In this document: in pieces, positions 6,419-7,690 of the stretch | How the letters are laid out: each line of letters opens with the position of its first letter | Numbering within the stretch: position 1 is the stretch's first letter | Origin: Streptococcus oralis | Lineage (GTDB): Bacteria > Bacillota > Bacilli > Lactobacillales > Streptococcaceae | Reading direction: 5' to 3' | NCBI GenBank assembly: GCA_937930605.1 | Contig: CALHBZ010000316.1 | Span: 1-7,690, forward strand | DNA: 7,690 nucleotides | Program-made: the position numbers and the translations under genes | The notes under the pieces: model-generated | Database searches by the model: none | Told to the model about the DNA's origin: nothing | What the model saw: the letters and a program-made list of their open reading frames with translations, nothing else

Positions 6419-6429
6419 CAGGCTAACTG
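6387..6429. repeat. Inverted repeat spanning the stop codon of the membrane-protein gene
   Basis: GCCTGCT (6393-6399) pairs perfectly with AGCAGGC (6417-6423), extended by a G-U and a T-A pair and then, after one mismatch, CAG/CTG. The loop of 17 bases contains most of the stop codon. There is no T-run behind it, so it is not a classical terminator; it may be a processing or stability hairpin, or chance. Confidence 0.4.
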
Positions 6430-6468
6430 GAAAATGATTTTTCGATGCTAAATTTTCAAAGATAACGC

Positions 6469-6493
6469 AAAAAAGAGCCAATCGGCTCTTTTT
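6469..6493. terminator. Bidirectional rho-independent terminator between the hit cluster and dnaJ
   Basis: A perfect 10-base stem, AAAAAGAGCC (6470-6479) and GGCTCTTTTT (6484-6493), with a 4-base AATC loop. T-runs follow on both strands. It ends 3 bases from the dnaJ stop codon and 50 bases after the plus-strand gene, so it closes both converging units. Confidence 0.92.
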
Positions 6494-6496
6494 ACT

Positions 6497-7633
6497 TTAT
6501 TCACCTTCAAAGACGTCCTTTATATGGTCAAAGAAGCCTTTTTTCTTTGGATTGACTTTCAAGTCACCTGCAGCGGCGAATTCTTTAAGCGCAGCTTTTT
6601 GCCGGTCGTTCAAACCTGTCGGAGTCACGACATTAACTGTAACGTATTGGTCACCAACGGCACCATCACGAAGGCTCGGAGCACCCTTGCCACGTAGACG
6701 GAATTTCTTGCCAGTCTGAGTCCCCTCTGGGATGACCAATTCAACGTCACCATGTACAGTCGGAATTTCCACAGTATCACCAAGGGCTGCTTGAACAATA
6801 TTAAGGTTCAGCTTGTAGAAAATAGTTGTTCCTTCACGTTCAAACTTATCACTGGCTTCAACTGAAACCACCACGTACAAGTCCCCGTAAGGTCCACCAT
6901 TAAAGCCTGCTTCCCCTTGACCAGCTAGGCGAATTTGTTGGCCTGTTTCCACACCAGCAGGGATTTTTACATGTACGCTATGAGCTTGTTTTTCATGACC
7001 TGTTCCATGACAAGTTGTACATGGATCTTTAATTTCTTTTCCGCGACCATGACAGACATCACAGGTTACTTGGCGACGCATCATACCAAGAGGAGTCTGC
7101 GTATCAACGTTAATGACACCTGCACCATGACAGCGTCCACAGGTGACTGGACTTGTTCCTGGCTTAGCACCAGATCCATTACATGTACGACAGCTTGCTT
7201 CACGGTTGTATTTCACTTCTTTTTCTGTTCCAAAGATAGCTTCTTCAAAAGTCAAATTCACACGATACTGGAGGTCATCCCCTTGACGAGGAGCGTTTGG
7301 ATTGCGCGAAGCTCCGCCTCCACCAAAGAAGCTTGAGAAGATATCCTCAAAACCACCGAAGCCACCTGCTCCGTCAAAGCCACCGAAACCGCCAGCACCA
7401 CCAAATCCACCGTTGGCACCTGCTGCACCATATTGGTCATAGGCTGCACGTTTTTGGTCGTCACTCAAGGTCTCATAGGCTTCTTGAACTTCCTTGTATT
7501 TTTCCTCAGCACCAGGCTCCTTGTTGATATCTGGGTGATATTTTTTTGAAAGCTTACGATAAGCCTTTTTGATCTCGTCTGCCGAAGCGTTTTTTGACAC
7601 CCCCAGACGATCATAAAATTCAGTATTGTTCAT
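6497..7633 (-). CDS. dnaJ: DnaJ (Hsp40) co-chaperone
   Basis: 378 residues, a full-length type I DnaJ. The J domain (1 to about 66) has the HPD motif at 33-35 that stimulates DnaK ATPase. A Gly/Phe-rich linker follows (about 69-107). The zinc-finger domain has four CxxCxGxG repeats: CRTCNGSG at 148-155, CGRCHGAG at 165-172, CDVCHGRG at 191-198 and CTTCHGTG at 205-212. Substrate-binding domains run from about 218 to 345. It presents unfolded proteins to DnaK with GrpE as exchange factor, in the cytoplasm. ATG 7633 is chosen over the in-frame TTG at 7645 because the family begins directly with this short N terminus before the J domain. Neither start has a good Shine-Dalgarno sequence. The usual hrcA-grpE-dnaK genes, and any CIRCE operator, would lie beyond the right edge; none is visible in the 57 upstream bases. 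Confidence 0.97.
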   Translation of the reverse strand: MNNTEFYDRLGVSKNASADEIKKAYRKLSKKYHPDINKEPGAEEKYKEVQEAYETLSDDQKRAAYDQYGAAGANGGFGGAGGFGGFDGAGGFGGFEDIFSSFFGGGGASRNPNAPRQGDDLQYRVNLTFEEAIFGTEKEVKYNREASCRTCNGSGAKPGTSPVTCGRCHGAGVINVDTQTPLGMMRRQVTCDVCHGRGKEIKDPCTTCHGTGHEKQAHSVHVKIPAGVETGQQIRLAGQGEAGFNGGPYGDLYVVVSVEASDKFEREGTTIFYKLNLNIVQAALGDTVEIPTVHGDVELVIPEGTQTGKKFRLRGKGAPSLRDGAVGDQYVTVNVVTPTGLNDRQKAALKEFAAAGDLKVNPKKKGFFDHIKDVFEGE

Positions 7634-7690
7634 ACAAGATACCAAGAGCGAACAGAAAGCGACTGAAATTTAGGAAACCAACAAGAAATC

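Noticed and set aside
6935..7336. 133-codon plus-strand frame opposite the dnaJ zinc-finger region
   Set aside because: The protein is low-complexity Thr/Ser/Phe, a mirror of the CxxCxGxG codons, with no start signals; dnaJ on the other strand is unambiguous.
7330..7440. Apparent tandem repeats within dnaJ
   Set aside because: They encode the ordinary Gly/Phe-rich linker of DnaJ; codon repetition explains the pattern.
7297..7527. Plus-strand open frame rich in His/Arg/Gln opposite the start of dnaJ
   Set aside because: It is antisense to the J domain and Gly/Phe linker of dnaJ; the His/Arg-rich composition mirrors the Gly/Phe codons, and there is no ribosome site or promoter.

Overview
The window reads as a chromosomal segment of a mitis-group Streptococcus (S. 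pneumoniae, S. mitis or a close relative). Three things point there: the low-GC, AGGAGG-type Gram-positive gene signals; DnaJ and BlpR/BlpH proteins that look like the pneumococcal ones I know; and a gene order (dnaJ, small gene, HIT protein, EcsA-like ATPase, EcsB-like permease, blpT, blpS, blpR, blpH) that, from memory, matches the pneumococcal chromosome read in reverse. The species call is recognition from memory, not a database result.

Layout, left to right. Positions 40-2483 (minus strand) carry blpS-blpR-blpH, a tightly packed regulatory operon. It encodes a LytTR-only DNA-binding protein, a LytTR response regulator and a ComD-like membrane histidine kinase, which together are the pheromone-sensing half of the bacteriocin-like peptide (blp) quorum-sensing system. 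The pheromone gene and exporter expected next to it lie outside the left edge. The 279-base gap at 2484-2762 separates this operon from divergently oriented blpT (plus strand). It holds a clear 21-base-period direct repeat facing blpS and a second, more degenerate one facing blpT, which suggests that both transcription units answer to the same regulator.

A bidirectional terminator closes blpT and the convergent ecsAB-type ABC transporter pair (3152-4929, minus strand, 4-base overlap). The transporter operon is divergent from a plus-strand cluster: a HIT-family nucleotide hydrolase, a small membrane-anchored coiled-coil protein and a single-pass membrane protein of unknown function. The two divergent promoters appear to be interlocked, with extended -10 elements only 8 bases apart and facing each other. 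A strong bidirectional terminator at 6469-6493 closes this cluster and the convergent dnaJ gene (6497-7633, minus strand), whose upstream heat-shock neighbours are outside the window.

Functionally the window joins a density-dependent bacteriocin control module to housekeeping genes (chaperone, nucleotide hydrolase, Ecs-type transporter). I found no mobile element, CRISPR array, tRNA or rRNA. The items most worth attention are the paired divergent BlpR-type boxes, the receiver-less LytTR protein, the face-to-face promoters at 4944-4969, the unrecognised membrane protein at 5765-6418 and the weak ribosome binding site of dnaJ.
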